From positions 1 through 7,925 of the forward strand of contig JAEWHQ010000352.1 of assembly GCA_023387715.1 (NCBI GenBank): a stretch of DNA of 7,925 bases, in the 5' to 3' direction. The DNA comes from Pseudomonadota bacterium (GTDB taxonomy: Bacteria; Pseudomonadota; Alphaproteobacteria; Rhizobiales; Rhizobiaceae). A model generated the notes under the pieces. It had not been told where the DNA came from. It saw only the letters and a list, made by a program, of their open reading frames with translations, and searched no databases. Of the stretch, positions 1 through 6,302 are shown in pieces. The position numbers were made by a program, and so were the translations under genes. The number at the start of each line of letters is the position of its first letter. Within the stretch, counting starts at the first letter, position 1.

Positions 1-2
1 GG

Positions 3-134
3 CAGGGCCTTTACGCAAGTGGCGCTTCCAAAATCACCCTGATCATGACTGGATTTATCAGCGGGACAACAAAAAAAGCTGAAGATCAATTGAATGTGAT
101 TAGAATTTTTTTGCCTTATTTCGACCCAAAATGA
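3..134 (+). CDS. Possible C-terminal end of an unidentified protein, cut by the left edge
   Basis: An open frame enters from the left edge and stops with TGA at 132-134, leaving 43 visible residues. The tail is mixed hydrophobic and charged, with ASGASKITL near its start and RIFLPYFDPK at its end, and looks protein-like. A terminator on the same strand begins 26 bases after the stop, as expected behind a real gene. A second frame (positions 2-82) is also open from the edge and ends in WIYQRDNKKS, so the frame choice is uncertain. I recognise neither tail and propose no function. Confidence 0.4.
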   Translation, partial: QGLYASGASKITLIMTGFISGTTKKAEDQLNVIRIFLPYFDPK

Positions 135-160
135 ATTCAAATGCCACTTTTAAATTATGC

Positions 161-197
161 CGCCGGAAAGGGTAAAAAACCTCTTCGGCGTTTTTTT
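161..197 (+). terminator. Rho-independent terminator for the gene at the left edge
   Basis: The arms at 161-171 and 180-190 pair over 11 positions, with one A/C mismatch and one G/T wobble. The loop is A-rich (172-179) and seven T follow directly (191-197). This is the classical layout of an intrinsic terminator for plus-strand transcription coming from the left edge. It also insulates the small secreted-protein gene downstream from read-through. Confidence 0.8.
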
Positions 198-226
198 ATA
201 TTAGAAATCAATTATTTATGAAACTT

Positions 227-269
227 TTGTGACGATTGTGATCACTGCAACAACTCTTGATTTGTGACG
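227..269 (+). repeat. Three TTGTGA direct repeats, one inside a GTGATCAC palindrome
   Basis: TTGTGACG occurs at 227-234 and again at 262-269. TTGTGATC occurs at 236-243, where GTGATCAC (238-245) is a perfect 8-base palindrome. The repeat starts are 9 and 26 bases apart. TGTGA resembles a half-site of CRP/FNR-family regulators, but no complete standard site is present, so the binding protein is unknown. A role in controlling the gene at 461 is inferred from position only. Confidence 0.35.
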
Positions 270-306
270 CCTTATTCATTGTTCATTTAAAAAACGCACG
301 AAAATG

Positions 307-320
307 TGATTGTTCAATCA
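307..320. promoter_or_regulatory. Short palindrome TGATTG-TT-CAATCA, possible operator
   Basis: Six-base arms (307-312 and 315-320) are perfect inverted repeats around TT. The site overlaps one of three copies of TGTTCA (280-285, 311-316, 321-326). It lies about 140 bases before the DUF1344 start. It could bind a dimeric regulator, but short palindromes are common in AT-rich DNA. Confidence 0.25.
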
Positions 321-460
321 TGTTCAACACTTCGTTACTTTTCCAACTATTGTTTATTTCAAGATTTCACCCCAAATTAGGTTCATCAGAAGCAGTGGCG
401 ACGTAATACCAAATGTCCTCTCAATAACGTCACTGCAAATTATGAAGAATGGAAAATAAA

Positions 461-760
461 ATGCGTAAGATTCTTATTGCTACTCTTGCTGTTTCAACCC
501 TTGCTTCAGCTTCTATTGCATCAGCTGCAACATTTACTACAACTGGTACAATTGAAAAACTGAATATGTTTGCAAACACCGTACAGCTTTCAGATGGTGA
601 CTCATTTAAGCTTCCTAGTGGCACAGATCTGAGCGGTGTTTCTGCTGGTCAGAAAGTACAAATCAACTGGTCAACCCAGAGCCCTTCATGGATTGCAAAC
701 CCAAGCAGTGACACAGATCGCATGCAGTTGAATGCTGACAGCATCTCACTTGCTCAGTAA
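461..760 (+). CDS. Small secreted DUF1344-type protein
   Basis: The product has 99 residues. It starts with a typical Sec signal peptide: a basic MRK start, a hydrophobic run, and a likely cut after ASA at residues 20-22. The mature part, about 77 residues, carries the pattern GTIEKLN, then VQLSDGDSFKLP, then AGQKVQINW. This matches the small periplasmic DUF1344 family common in Rhizobiales, whose function is unknown. An in-frame ATG at 449 would add MENK before the signal peptide. I prefer 461 because it gives a standard signal sequence and has a weak GGA-type ribosome site just upstream. The mature protein has no cysteine. Its codons lean to T- and A-ending forms, unlike the large genes to the right, which may reflect high expression or a different history. 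The gene is monocistronic, between two terminators. Confidence 0.8.
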   Translation: MRKILIATLAVSTLASASIASAATFTTTGTIEKLNMFANTVQLSDGDSFKLPSGTDLSGVSAGQKVQINWSTQSPSWIANPSSDTDRMQLNADSISLAQ

Positions 761-780
761 ATTTAGTTAAGAATTAAAAA

Positions 781-818
781 TAGGCGCTGCTTGCAGATGC
801 AGGCAGCGCCTATTTTTT
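781..818. terminator. Bidirectional terminator between convergent genes
   Basis: The arms at 781-794 and 799-812 form a 14-pair stem with one G/T wobble and a four-base loop (795-798). On the plus strand it is followed by TATTTTTTT. On the minus strand it is followed by the T-run complementary to AAAAA at 776-780. It lies between the DUF1344 stop (760) and the stop of the leftward phosphatase gene (840), so it can end both transcripts. Confidence 0.9.
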
Positions 819-839
819 TGCATCAAACTCATAAGTTTA

Positions 840-1640
840 CTATAATTGCGCGATCTCTTTTAATGCATCAACCGCTTGCGGTGCCGCGGCAAAAACCGGG
901 GCGCCTTTGGTCAGATTTTCTCCGTCAACCGAAAACGGATGGTAATAGCCGCCTGCTTCTTCGATCAGGCAAAATGCGGCCATGCAATCCCATGTATGCA
1001 TATAGCCTTCAAAAAAGCCCACCAAACGCCCTGCCGCCACATAAGCCAGCATCAAAGCGCCAGAACCATTGCGGACAAAATTACCTTGTGCCGCCAGCAG
1101 CCGTTCAATCACCCCTGCGACAAAAGCCGGTGTAACATGACTATTGGCACTAATCGCCGTCACGCCCGTCTGCACTGTGTTGATTGAGTCGACCTTGATG
1201 GTTTTACCGTTCAAAACAGCGCCCATGCCTTGAGCTGCCGCGTAAAGTTCATTGTGGCACGGCGCTGAAATCACACCTATCACAGGCTTATCCTGATATA
1301 AAACAGCTATCGAAACACACCAGTTCGGCATGCCGTGGACAAATGGGCTGGTGCCGTCAATCGGATCAACCACCCATGTATAGCCGCTTATGCCCCTGTT
1401 CAGGCCATATTCTTCACCCAAAAAGCCATCATCGCCAAAATGAGCGGTTACCTCATCACGAATGAGCGTTTCCACATTGCGGTCAGCGATGGAAACCACG
1501 TCCTGCGGGTCGCGTTTGGTTTCAATCACCAGCGTTTCGCGCCGGTTAAAATAATCCAGAGCCAAGGCTCCGGCTTTTTCTGCAATCAATTTTGCCAGCT
1601 CAAATCTTTGCTCAAGTGCAGACGCAGCCGCTGTCACCAT
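840..1640 (-). CDS. Inositol-monophosphatase-family phosphatase, last gene of the importer operon
   Basis: This 266-residue protein has the usual length and motifs of the Mg-dependent inositol monophosphatase superfamily. GEE at 75-77 and DPIDGT at 92-97 give the metal-binding Glu and Asp residues. FVHGMP follows at 100-105, and WDCMAAFCLIEEAGG lies at 217-231 with the third metal-ligand Asp218. All key residues are intact, so it should hydrolyse a small phosphate ester in the cytoplasm. FVHGMP resembles inositol monophosphatases more than HisN-type histidinol phosphatases, but substrate cannot be read from motifs. There is no signal peptide. AGGGGA sits five bases before the ATG. It begins 26 bases after the ATPase stop and is probably co-transcribed with the importer, suggesting that it dephosphorylates the imported solute (inference). 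Confidence 0.9.
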   Translation of the reverse strand: MVTAAASALEQRFELAKLIAEKAGALALDYFNRRETLVIETKRDPQDVVSIADRNVETLIRDEVTAHFGDDGFLGEEYGLNRGISGYTWVVDPIDGTSPFVHGMPNWCVSIAVLYQDKPVIGVISAPCHNELYAAAQGMGAVLNGKTIKVDSINTVQTGVTAISANSHVTPAFVAGVIERLLAAQGNFVRNGSGALMLAYVAAGRLVGFFEGYMHTWDCMAAFCLIEEAGGYYHPFSVDGENLTKGAPVFAAAPQAVDALKEIAQL

Positions 1641-1666
1641 GATATTCCCCTATCCAAACGATAAAT

Positions 1667-2728
1667 TTAATGATGAATAAGCGCCAGCCCGCGCCCTTTC
1701 AGATGCACCGCCACCGATGTATCACGTGGCAATGGCTCATGTGCGTCCATATCAACGACAAATAGTTTGCCGAATTTGGTTTCCACCTCATATTCGATAT
1801 GGTCACCAAGATAGGCTGAATGGGTAATCGTGCCCATTAATGCACCATTTGTCGCTTGTTCAAGCTTAATAGAATTTGGCCGAACAGCCAATTGCGCCTT
1901 GCCGGTCACCGCATGTGCGCTCGGTAATTGATGTGTCAGATCACCGATATGCACACTCGCCAAGCCATTTTCCACATGGCTTACCTCACAGGGCAACACA
2001 TTGGCCTCCCCCATGAAATCGGCAATGAAAGCGGAAGCCGGTGCTTCATAAAGCGCGCGTGGTGAGCCTTTTTGCGCAATATCACCATCTTTCATTACGA
2101 TAATCGTATCAGAAACCGCCAGCGCTTCATCCTGATCATGGGTTACATAAACAGCGGTAAAACCAAGGCGCTGTTGTAGCTCACGAATTTCCGTCCGCAC
2201 ACGTCGTCTTAACCGTGCATCCAGATTGGAAAGCGGCTCATCCAGCAGCAAAACCTGCGGCTCCAGCACCAAAGCACGGGCAACCGCCACACGCTGCTGC
2301 TGACCACCTGAAAGCTCTGCCGGCAAGCGATGCCCCATACCGGCCAGGCCGACCAGTGCAAGCCCCTCCTCGGCGCGCTCGCGCGCTTCTGCCTTTTTCA
2401 AACCCGATGACTGCAACCCATAGGCCACATTATCCAGTGACGTCATATGCGGAAACAAAGCATAAGACTGGAATACCATCGACACATCGCGCTCATTGGC
2501 AGGCAGGTTGGTGACATCTTTACCGCCGATCAGCACCCGCCCCGAGGTTGGATGTTCCAGCCCTGCCAGCAAACGTAAAGTCGTGGTTTTACCACAACCG
2601 GAAGGCCCCAAAAGCGTCACCAGCGTGCCCGGTTCCACTGTCATGGATAAATCCGGCAGCGCGGTGAAATCACCAAATTTCTTGGTCACATTCTGAAAAC
2701 TGACAGAACCTGCTTTAATCATAGTCAT
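1667..2728 (-). CDS. ABC importer ATP-binding protein, FbpC/AfuC type
   Basis: This 353-residue ATPase energises the permease encoded just upstream. It shows Walker A GPSGCGKT (41-48), Q-loop Gln87 in VFQSYALFPH, signature LSGGQQQR (139-146), Walker B LLLDEP (160-165), D-loop SNLD (167-170) and H-loop His197. A C-terminal TOBE-like domain (about 279-350) opens with AVRPNSIKL, as in FbpC, PotA and MalK relatives. All catalytic residues are intact. The ATG overlaps the permease stop by four bases (ATGA), so translation is probably coupled. AGGAGA seven bases upstream supports this start over the in-frame ATG two codons later. Automatic annotation would likely say 'iron(III)' or 'spermidine/putrescine' transporter. 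The ATPase itself does not define the substrate. Confidence 0.95.
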   Translation of the reverse strand: MTMIKAGSVSFQNVTKKFGDFTALPDLSMTVEPGTLVTLLGPSGCGKTTTLRLLAGLEHPTSGRVLIGGKDVTNLPANERDVSMVFQSYALFPHMTSLDNVAYGLQSSGLKKAEARERAEEGLALVGLAGMGHRLPAELSGGQQQRVAVARALVLEPQVLLLDEPLSNLDARLRRRVRTEIRELQQRLGFTAVYVTHDQDEALAVSDTIIVMKDGDIAQKGSPRALYEAPASAFIADFMGEANVLPCEVSHVENGLASVHIGDLTHQLPSAHAVTGKAQLAVRPNSIKLEQATNGALMGTITHSAYLGDHIEYEVETKFGKLFVVDMDAHEPLPRDTSVAVHLKGRGLALIHH

Positions 2729-4944
2729 ACAGCATTCTCCTGTTGCTGTGAGGCTTTGGTTGGGGCGATGCGGTTTTCCCGCCGCAACTGGCGCTGTCCG
2801 ACCAGTAGCTGGAACACCGTAATCACCACCAGCATCACAACGATAAGCATCGAGGAATAAGCAATCGCCACGCCGAATTCGCCGTTTTCAACCAGCCCGA
2901 CAATATAAGATGTCGCCATATTATATTGCGCGCTGACGAGGAAAATCACCGCACTGATTGAAGTGATCGCCCGCACAAAGGAATACACCAGCGACGCCGT
3001 AATAGCAGGGCGCAACAGTGGCAGAATAACCTTGCGCAAGGTACGCAAACTATCTGCGCGCAATGTCAGCGATGCTTCATCAAGGCTGCGGTCAAGCTGG
3101 CTCATCGCGGCGATACCGCCACGAACGCCCACCGGCATATTGCGGAAGACAAAACAGGCAATAAGCACCAAGGCTGTTCCGGTCATTTCCAACGGCGGCA
3201 GGTTGAAAGCCATAATATAGCTGACACCAATAACTGTGCCCGGAATAGCAAAGCTCAGCATCAGCGCGAATTCAAACACACTGCGGCCATAAAATTTCTG
3301 CCGCACGATCAGATAGGCGGTCAGCATTCCAACAGCCGCCGTCAAAGGTGCGGAAATCAGCGAGATTTCCATGGTTGTCCAGAAGGAATTCCACGCAACA
3401 CCCGTCCATGCAATGCCGTCTTCAGTGAAAGCGACCGAGAACGCACGGCGATAATGATCAATCGTCAGCGTATTATCGAGCCCCCATGTTTTGACAAAAC
3501 CGCCAACGATAATCATGCCGTAAACAACAAGCGTGAAGATAACCCACGGAATGACCAGTGCATAAACGCCGATTTCCAATGATTTTGGCAAAGCGGCATG
3601 CATGCCTGAATCGCCCTTGCCGGTAACGGTGGCAAAATTTTTGCCCGACAACCACATGCGCTGAATGAGAAAAGCGCTGAGTGTGAAAATCAGCAGCACA
3701 ATTGCCAGAACGGCTGCGCGTGACGGGTCGGTTTGCGAACCAACAACCGCAAAGAAAATTTCCGTCGATAACACGCCATGGCTGCCGCCGAGCACCATCG
3801 GATTGCCGAAATCGGCCATGCTTTCAATGAAACTGATCAGAAAAGCATTGGCAATGCCCGGTGCCATCAATGGCAATGAGACCTGCTGGAAGGTGCGCCA
3901 ACGGTCGGCACGCAAGGTTTGCGAAGCCTCTTCCATTGAAGGTGAAACACCTTCCACCACACCAATGAGCACCAAAAACGAAATCGGTGTGAAGGATAGA
4001 ACCTGCGCAATCCAGATACCGGTAATGCCATATAACCAGCGCCCCGGTTCAATACCGAGAAATGAGGAAACGGCTTGTGTCGCCACACCGGCACGGCCAA
4101 AAAGCAGGGTCAATGCCAGACCAATCACGAATGGCGGCGTGATGATCGGCAAAATAGTTAACAGGCGCAGGCCTTTTTTATATGGAAAATTGGTGCGTGT
4201 TGCGAGCAGTGCAAAGGCCAGTCCAAGCACCGTAGAACCGCTCGCTGTCATCAGTGCCAGCCATAAAGTGCGCCATGCCACGCCGCAGCGCGTGCCATCA
4301 ATGACACAGCCAAAACTCCAGATCGACGGATCCTGAATATTACGGATAAAGCCATCCGGTTTGAATGAACCGTCAAAATCCTGCACCGAACCGGCAAACA
4401 TGCTGAAAAGCGGGTAGAAAACAAAAACGACAACCAGCACCGACAACATCGAGATGGAAGCCAAGATAAAAGCATCGCCTTTCAGCACGCCGCGCTCGGC
4501 CAGACTGAAGGCAAAAATCAAAACAAAACAAATTCCGGCAATCACCGCGCCGGCACCAAAAGCGGGCTGTCCATCCGGCAATATGCCAAAGAGATTTTCG
4601 GTAAAAACCCAGTTCCAGCCGCCAAAGCCAATCGCAAGCCCTTGCAAAGCCAGATATAAAAAGCCCAGCACACTGAGAAGCGTCAATAAATGACTGCGTT
4701 TTGGCGGCGGCGCCCATAAACGCGCAGCACCACAAAGCGCCATCAGCAAAACAATGCCCCAAAGCCAGAAACGGTTATAAGCCAGCAATTGCATCATGCC
4801 GGAGCCATGATCCTGATTGCTCAGGAAATCCGACAACCATTTCAAACTAAAGAACCCGCTTTCAATGCGGTACCAGGGCAAAAGGATGAAGCTTGCCAAA
4901 AATACGGCCAGCACAACATCCAGTCTACGGTTTTGCTGCTTCAT
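2725..4944 (-). CDS. Fused double ABC permease with long N-terminal membrane extension, FbpB/AfuB type
   Basis: From the ATG at 4944 the product has 739 residues. It is an inner-membrane protein with two permease halves in one chain. Each half has a cytoplasmic ATPase-docking EAA loop: EEASQTLRAD...LPLMAPG at about 338-363, and DEASLTLRAD...LPLLRPA at about 622-647. I count about 16 hydrophobic segments. Four lie in the first 150 residues, before the first canonical half; ordinary FbpB proteins of about 500-550 residues lack them, while AfuB-type permeases have a similar extension. The frame is open upstream to TTG (4980) and GTG (4977). I prefer the ATG because those codons lie in or next to a hairpin stem without a ribosome site, although the ATG's own site is also weak. 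No frameshift is visible. Confidence 0.92.
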   Translation of the reverse strand: MKQQNRRLDVVLAVFLASFILLPWYRIESGFFSLKWLSDFLSNQDHGSGMMQLLAYNRFWLWGIVLLMALCGAARLWAPPPKRSHLLTLLSVLGFLYLALQGLAIGFGGWNWVFTENLFGILPDGQPAFGAGAVIAGICFVLIFAFSLAERGVLKGDAFILASISMLSVLVVVFVFYPLFSMFAGSVQDFDGSFKPDGFIRNIQDPSIWSFGCVIDGTRCGVAWRTLWLALMTASGSTVLGLAFALLATRTNFPYKKGLRLLTILPIITPPFVIGLALTLLFGRAGVATQAVSSFLGIEPGRWLYGITGIWIAQVLSFTPISFLVLIGVVEGVSPSMEEASQTLRADRWRTFQQVSLPLMAPGIANAFLISFIESMADFGNPMVLGGSHGVLSTEIFFAVVGSQTDPSRAAVLAIVLLIFTLSAFLIQRMWLSGKNFATVTGKGDSGMHAALPKSLEIGVYALVIPWVIFTLVVYGMIIVGGFVKTWGLDNTLTIDHYRRAFSVAFTEDGIAWTGVAWNSFWTTMEISLISAPLTAAVGMLTAYLIVRQKFYGRSVFEFALMLSFAIPGTVIGVSYIMAFNLPPLEMTGTALVLIACFVFRNMPVGVRGGIAAMSQLDRSLDEASLTLRADSLRTLRKVILPLLRPAITASLVYSFVRAITSISAVIFLVSAQYNMATSYIVGLVENGEFGVAIAYSSMLIVVMLVVITVFQLLVGQRQLRRENRIAPTKASQQQENAV

Positions 4945-4979
4945 TGCATGCCACGCTTTCTGATTGAGTGAAACCACCA

Positions 4980-5005
4980 ACCGCAGGCCGGTTTCAGCCT
5001 GCGGT
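4980..5005 (-). other. Intercistronic stem-loop between binding-protein and permease genes
   Basis: The arms at 4980-4988 and 4997-5005 pair perfectly over nine bases, mostly G/C, around an eight-base loop. It lies 18 bases after the binding-protein stop. No T-run follows on the minus strand, so it is unlikely to be a full terminator. As with the malE-malF spacer, such a hairpin can protect the upstream mRNA from 3' exonucleases or partly stop transcription, giving more binding protein than permease. That role is inferred. Confidence 0.6.
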
Positions 5006-5023
5006 CAGATTTTTACTGTTTCA

Positions 5024-6049
5024 TCAGTTGGCACTGGCTCCGATTTCACGATCCCAACGCTCCAGAATTTGCTTGCGCTTTTCCGGATCGCCATAGGTTT
5101 TAAAGTCATAATCAATCAGCTTGATATCTTCAAAACGCGGGGATTCTTTCGGCACTTCGGCATTTTTATTGGAAGGAAGCTGGAATGATTTTGCATCTTT
5201 CATGGTTGATTGTACGTCTGCTTTGAGCGCCCAATCATACCATTTCTTCGCATTTTCCAGATTGCGCGCGCCTTTGATGATCGACATTGAGCCGATTTCA
5301 TAACCGGTGCCCTCGCATGGGCCAACGCTCACAATCGGAAAACCTTCCGCCGTCATGGAAACCGCATCATGCATAAACACAATGCCAATGGCATTTTCGC
5401 CGCGTGCTGCCGATTTAACCGGTGCTGAACCCGACTTGGTATATTGCGAAATATTGGCATTCAGCTTCTTCATATATTCAAAAGCCGGTTCTTCACCCAT
5501 AATCTGCACCAATGTGGCAAGGGCGGTATAGGCGGTGCCCGATGAATTCGGGTTGGCCATCTGGATTTCGCCTTTAAAGCCCGGATCAAGCAAATCCGCC
5601 CAGCATTTTGGCGGTTGCAGGTTTTTCTTGGCCAGCAATTCCGTATTATAGCCCCAGCCAAGCGCACCGGCATAAACGCCAACGGTTCTAAAGCCTGAGC
5701 TTTCTGCCTGTTTAACCGCCCAATCATTAAGCTCGTCCAACATCGGAGACTTATATTCCAGTGTCAGCCCTTCAGAGGCTGCCTGCATATGCGGATCGCC
5801 TGTCCCCGCCCACCAAATATCGGTTTTCGGGTTACGTGCTTCTGCACGCACTTTGGCGTAAGTTTCGCCCGATGAAAGACGAACCATATTCACCTGAATA
5901 TTAGTTTCTTTTTCAAACATATTTTTCATTTGCTCGCAAATGACCACATCGGCCGAGCAAATGAGATTAAGATTGCCTTCTGCTTGCGCAGAATACGCAA
6001 ACATTGAGGCTCCGGCTGCTAAAGTCGCAACAAAAAGTGTTGAACGCAT
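5024..6049 (-). CDS. Periplasmic substrate-binding protein, AfuA/FbpA-like (COG1840 type)
   Basis: The product has 341 residues. A clear signal peptide ends at AYSAQA (residues 18-23), so the protein is exported to the periplasm. The mature chain shows hallmarks of the type-2 fold family usually annotated 'iron(III) transport': SSGETYAKVRAEA (59-71), DIWWAGTGDPH (77-87), NPNSSGTAYT (167-176), ARGENAIGI (215-223), CEGTGYEIGS (245-254) and LIDYDF (311-316). The adjacent tyrosine pair that binds iron in FbpA is not apparent. Cys31 and Cys38, and perhaps Cys149 and Cys245, could form disulfides. The frame is open ten codons further (6079), but GGGAGG at 6055-6060 and the signal peptide fix the start at 6049. 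The stop is doubled (TGATGA). As first gene of the unit it delivers solute to the permease. A phosphorylated sugar or similar compound is my best guess. Confidence 0.93.
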   Translation of the reverse strand: MRSTLFVATLAAGASMFAYSAQAEGNLNLICSADVVICEQMKNMFEKETNIQVNMVRLSSGETYAKVRAEARNPKTDIWWAGTGDPHMQAASEGLTLEYKSPMLDELNDWAVKQAESSGFRTVGVYAGALGWGYNTELLAKKNLQPPKCWADLLDPGFKGEIQMANPNSSGTAYTALATLVQIMGEEPAFEYMKKLNANISQYTKSGSAPVKSAARGENAIGIVFMHDAVSMTAEGFPIVSVGPCEGTGYEIGSMSIIKGARNLENAKKWYDWALKADVQSTMKDAKSFQLPSNKNAEVPKESPRFEDIKLIDYDFKTYGDPEKRKQILERWDREIGASAN

Positions 6050-6054
6050 GAAAT

Positions 6055-6060
6055 CCTCCC
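6055..6060 (-). promoter_or_regulatory. Ribosome binding site deciding the binding-protein start
   Basis: GGGAGG on the minus strand ends five bases before the ATG at 6049. It is the best Shine-Dalgarno match I found and lies inside the longer open frame, so it rejects the upstream start codon at 6079. Confidence 0.85.
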
Positions 6061-6105
6061 GTTTATACGGCGCCTCCACGCCGCTCGCTTTTACCGCGAA
6101 ACTAA

Positions 6106-6134
6106 ATAGTTGGACTAAATCCGCCGACTGTCAA
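6106..6134 (-). promoter_or_regulatory. Candidate sigma-70 promoter of the AfuABC-like operon
   Basis: On the minus strand a perfect TTGACA (6134-6129) is followed after 17 bases by AACTAT (6111-6106), a weak -10 box. The predicted start near 6099 would give a leader of about 50 bases. The -35 box lies within a palindrome, so access could be regulated. The weak -10 and the overlap suggest a controlled rather than constitutive promoter. Confidence 0.5.
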
Positions 6135-6146
6135 CAGTATTGACAG
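6128..6146. promoter_or_regulatory. Palindromic operator-like site CTGTCAA-N5-TTGACAG
   Basis: Seven-base arms (6128-6134 and 6140-6146) are perfect inverted repeats around CAGTA. The left arm contains the complement of the TTGACA -35 box of the leftward operon. A dimeric regulator bound here would cover or flank the -35 region. No regulator gene is in the window. It is not a full Pho box, which needs two direct CTGTCAT-like repeats 11 bases apart. Confidence 0.45.
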
Positions 6147-6212
6147 AATAATTCCATAAATAGAATAAAACAGTTCAAAAATTCTAATTTGAAAAAACAA
6201 CAATATATACAA

Positions 6213-6240
6213 GCTGGCGGCACATATGGGTTCCGCCAGC
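6213..6240 (-). terminator. Second hairpin downstream of ugpC
   Basis: GCTGGCGG (6213-6220) and CCGCCAGC (6233-6240) form an eight-pair GC-rich stem with a 12-base loop. On the minus strand it is followed by a T-rich but interrupted tail ending in TTTTTT about 16 bases away. It may act as a back-up terminator for ugp read-through ahead of the next operon's promoter. Confidence 0.45.
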
Positions 6241-6264
6241 CTTAAATCACGCGATACTACCTCA

Positions 6265-6291
6265 AAGCCTGTCATAATAGCAGACAGGCTT
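6265..6291 (-). terminator. First hairpin downstream of ugpC, probable terminator
   Basis: The arms at 6265-6273 and 6283-6291 pair perfectly over nine bases around a nine-base loop, 11 bases after the ugpC stop. Only a short TTT tail follows on the minus strand, so termination may be partial. Its position right behind the last ugp gene is typical of an operon end. Confidence 0.55.
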
Positions 6292-6302
6292 AATCATTGA
6301 AT

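Larger units (their letters stand above)
198..460 (+). promoter_or_regulatory. AT-rich gene-free region upstream of the DUF1344 gene
   Basis: No convincing coding frame lies between the left-edge stop (134) and the DUF1344 start (461). After the terminator the stretch holds three TTGTGA repeats, three TGTTCA repeats and two palindromes, so it probably carries the promoter and control sites of the downstream gene. I could not fix one promoter: TTCAAC (323-328) with TATTGT (348-353) has a 19-base spacer and only a partial match. A long untranslated leader is possible. Confidence 0.4.

Noticed and set aside
323..353. TTCAAC and TATTGT as a promoter for the DUF1344 gene
   Set aside because: The 19-base spacer and partial matches are too weak in AT-rich DNA to list as a separate feature.
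1335..1664. 109-codon plus-strand open frame opposite the phosphatase gene
   Set aside because: It is antisense to a gene with intact catalytic motifs and has no recognisable domain or ribosome site; it is a shadow frame.
3665..4336. 223-codon plus-strand open frame opposite the permease gene
   Set aside because: Its length follows from the base composition of the opposite gene. The translation is rich in Arg, Lys, Ser and Pro without family motifs, while the minus strand encodes a clear permease with EAA loops.
6050..6079. Upstream start for the binding protein, adding ten residues
   Set aside because: The extension would place charged residues before the signal peptide, and the strong GGGAGG site lies inside it, directly serving the ATG at 6049.
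6140..6168. TTGACA on the plus strand with an AT-rich stretch downstream, a possible rightward promoter
   Set aside because: No plus-strand gene follows, and the TTGACA is the mirror copy created by the palindrome. An antisense RNA into ugpC cannot be excluded but nothing supports it.
6271..6289. CTGTCATAA within the hairpin behind ugpC, resembling half of a Pho box
   Set aside because: The second half-site (a CTGTCAT-like copy 11 bases on) is missing, it points away from the operon and it is explained by the hairpin stem.
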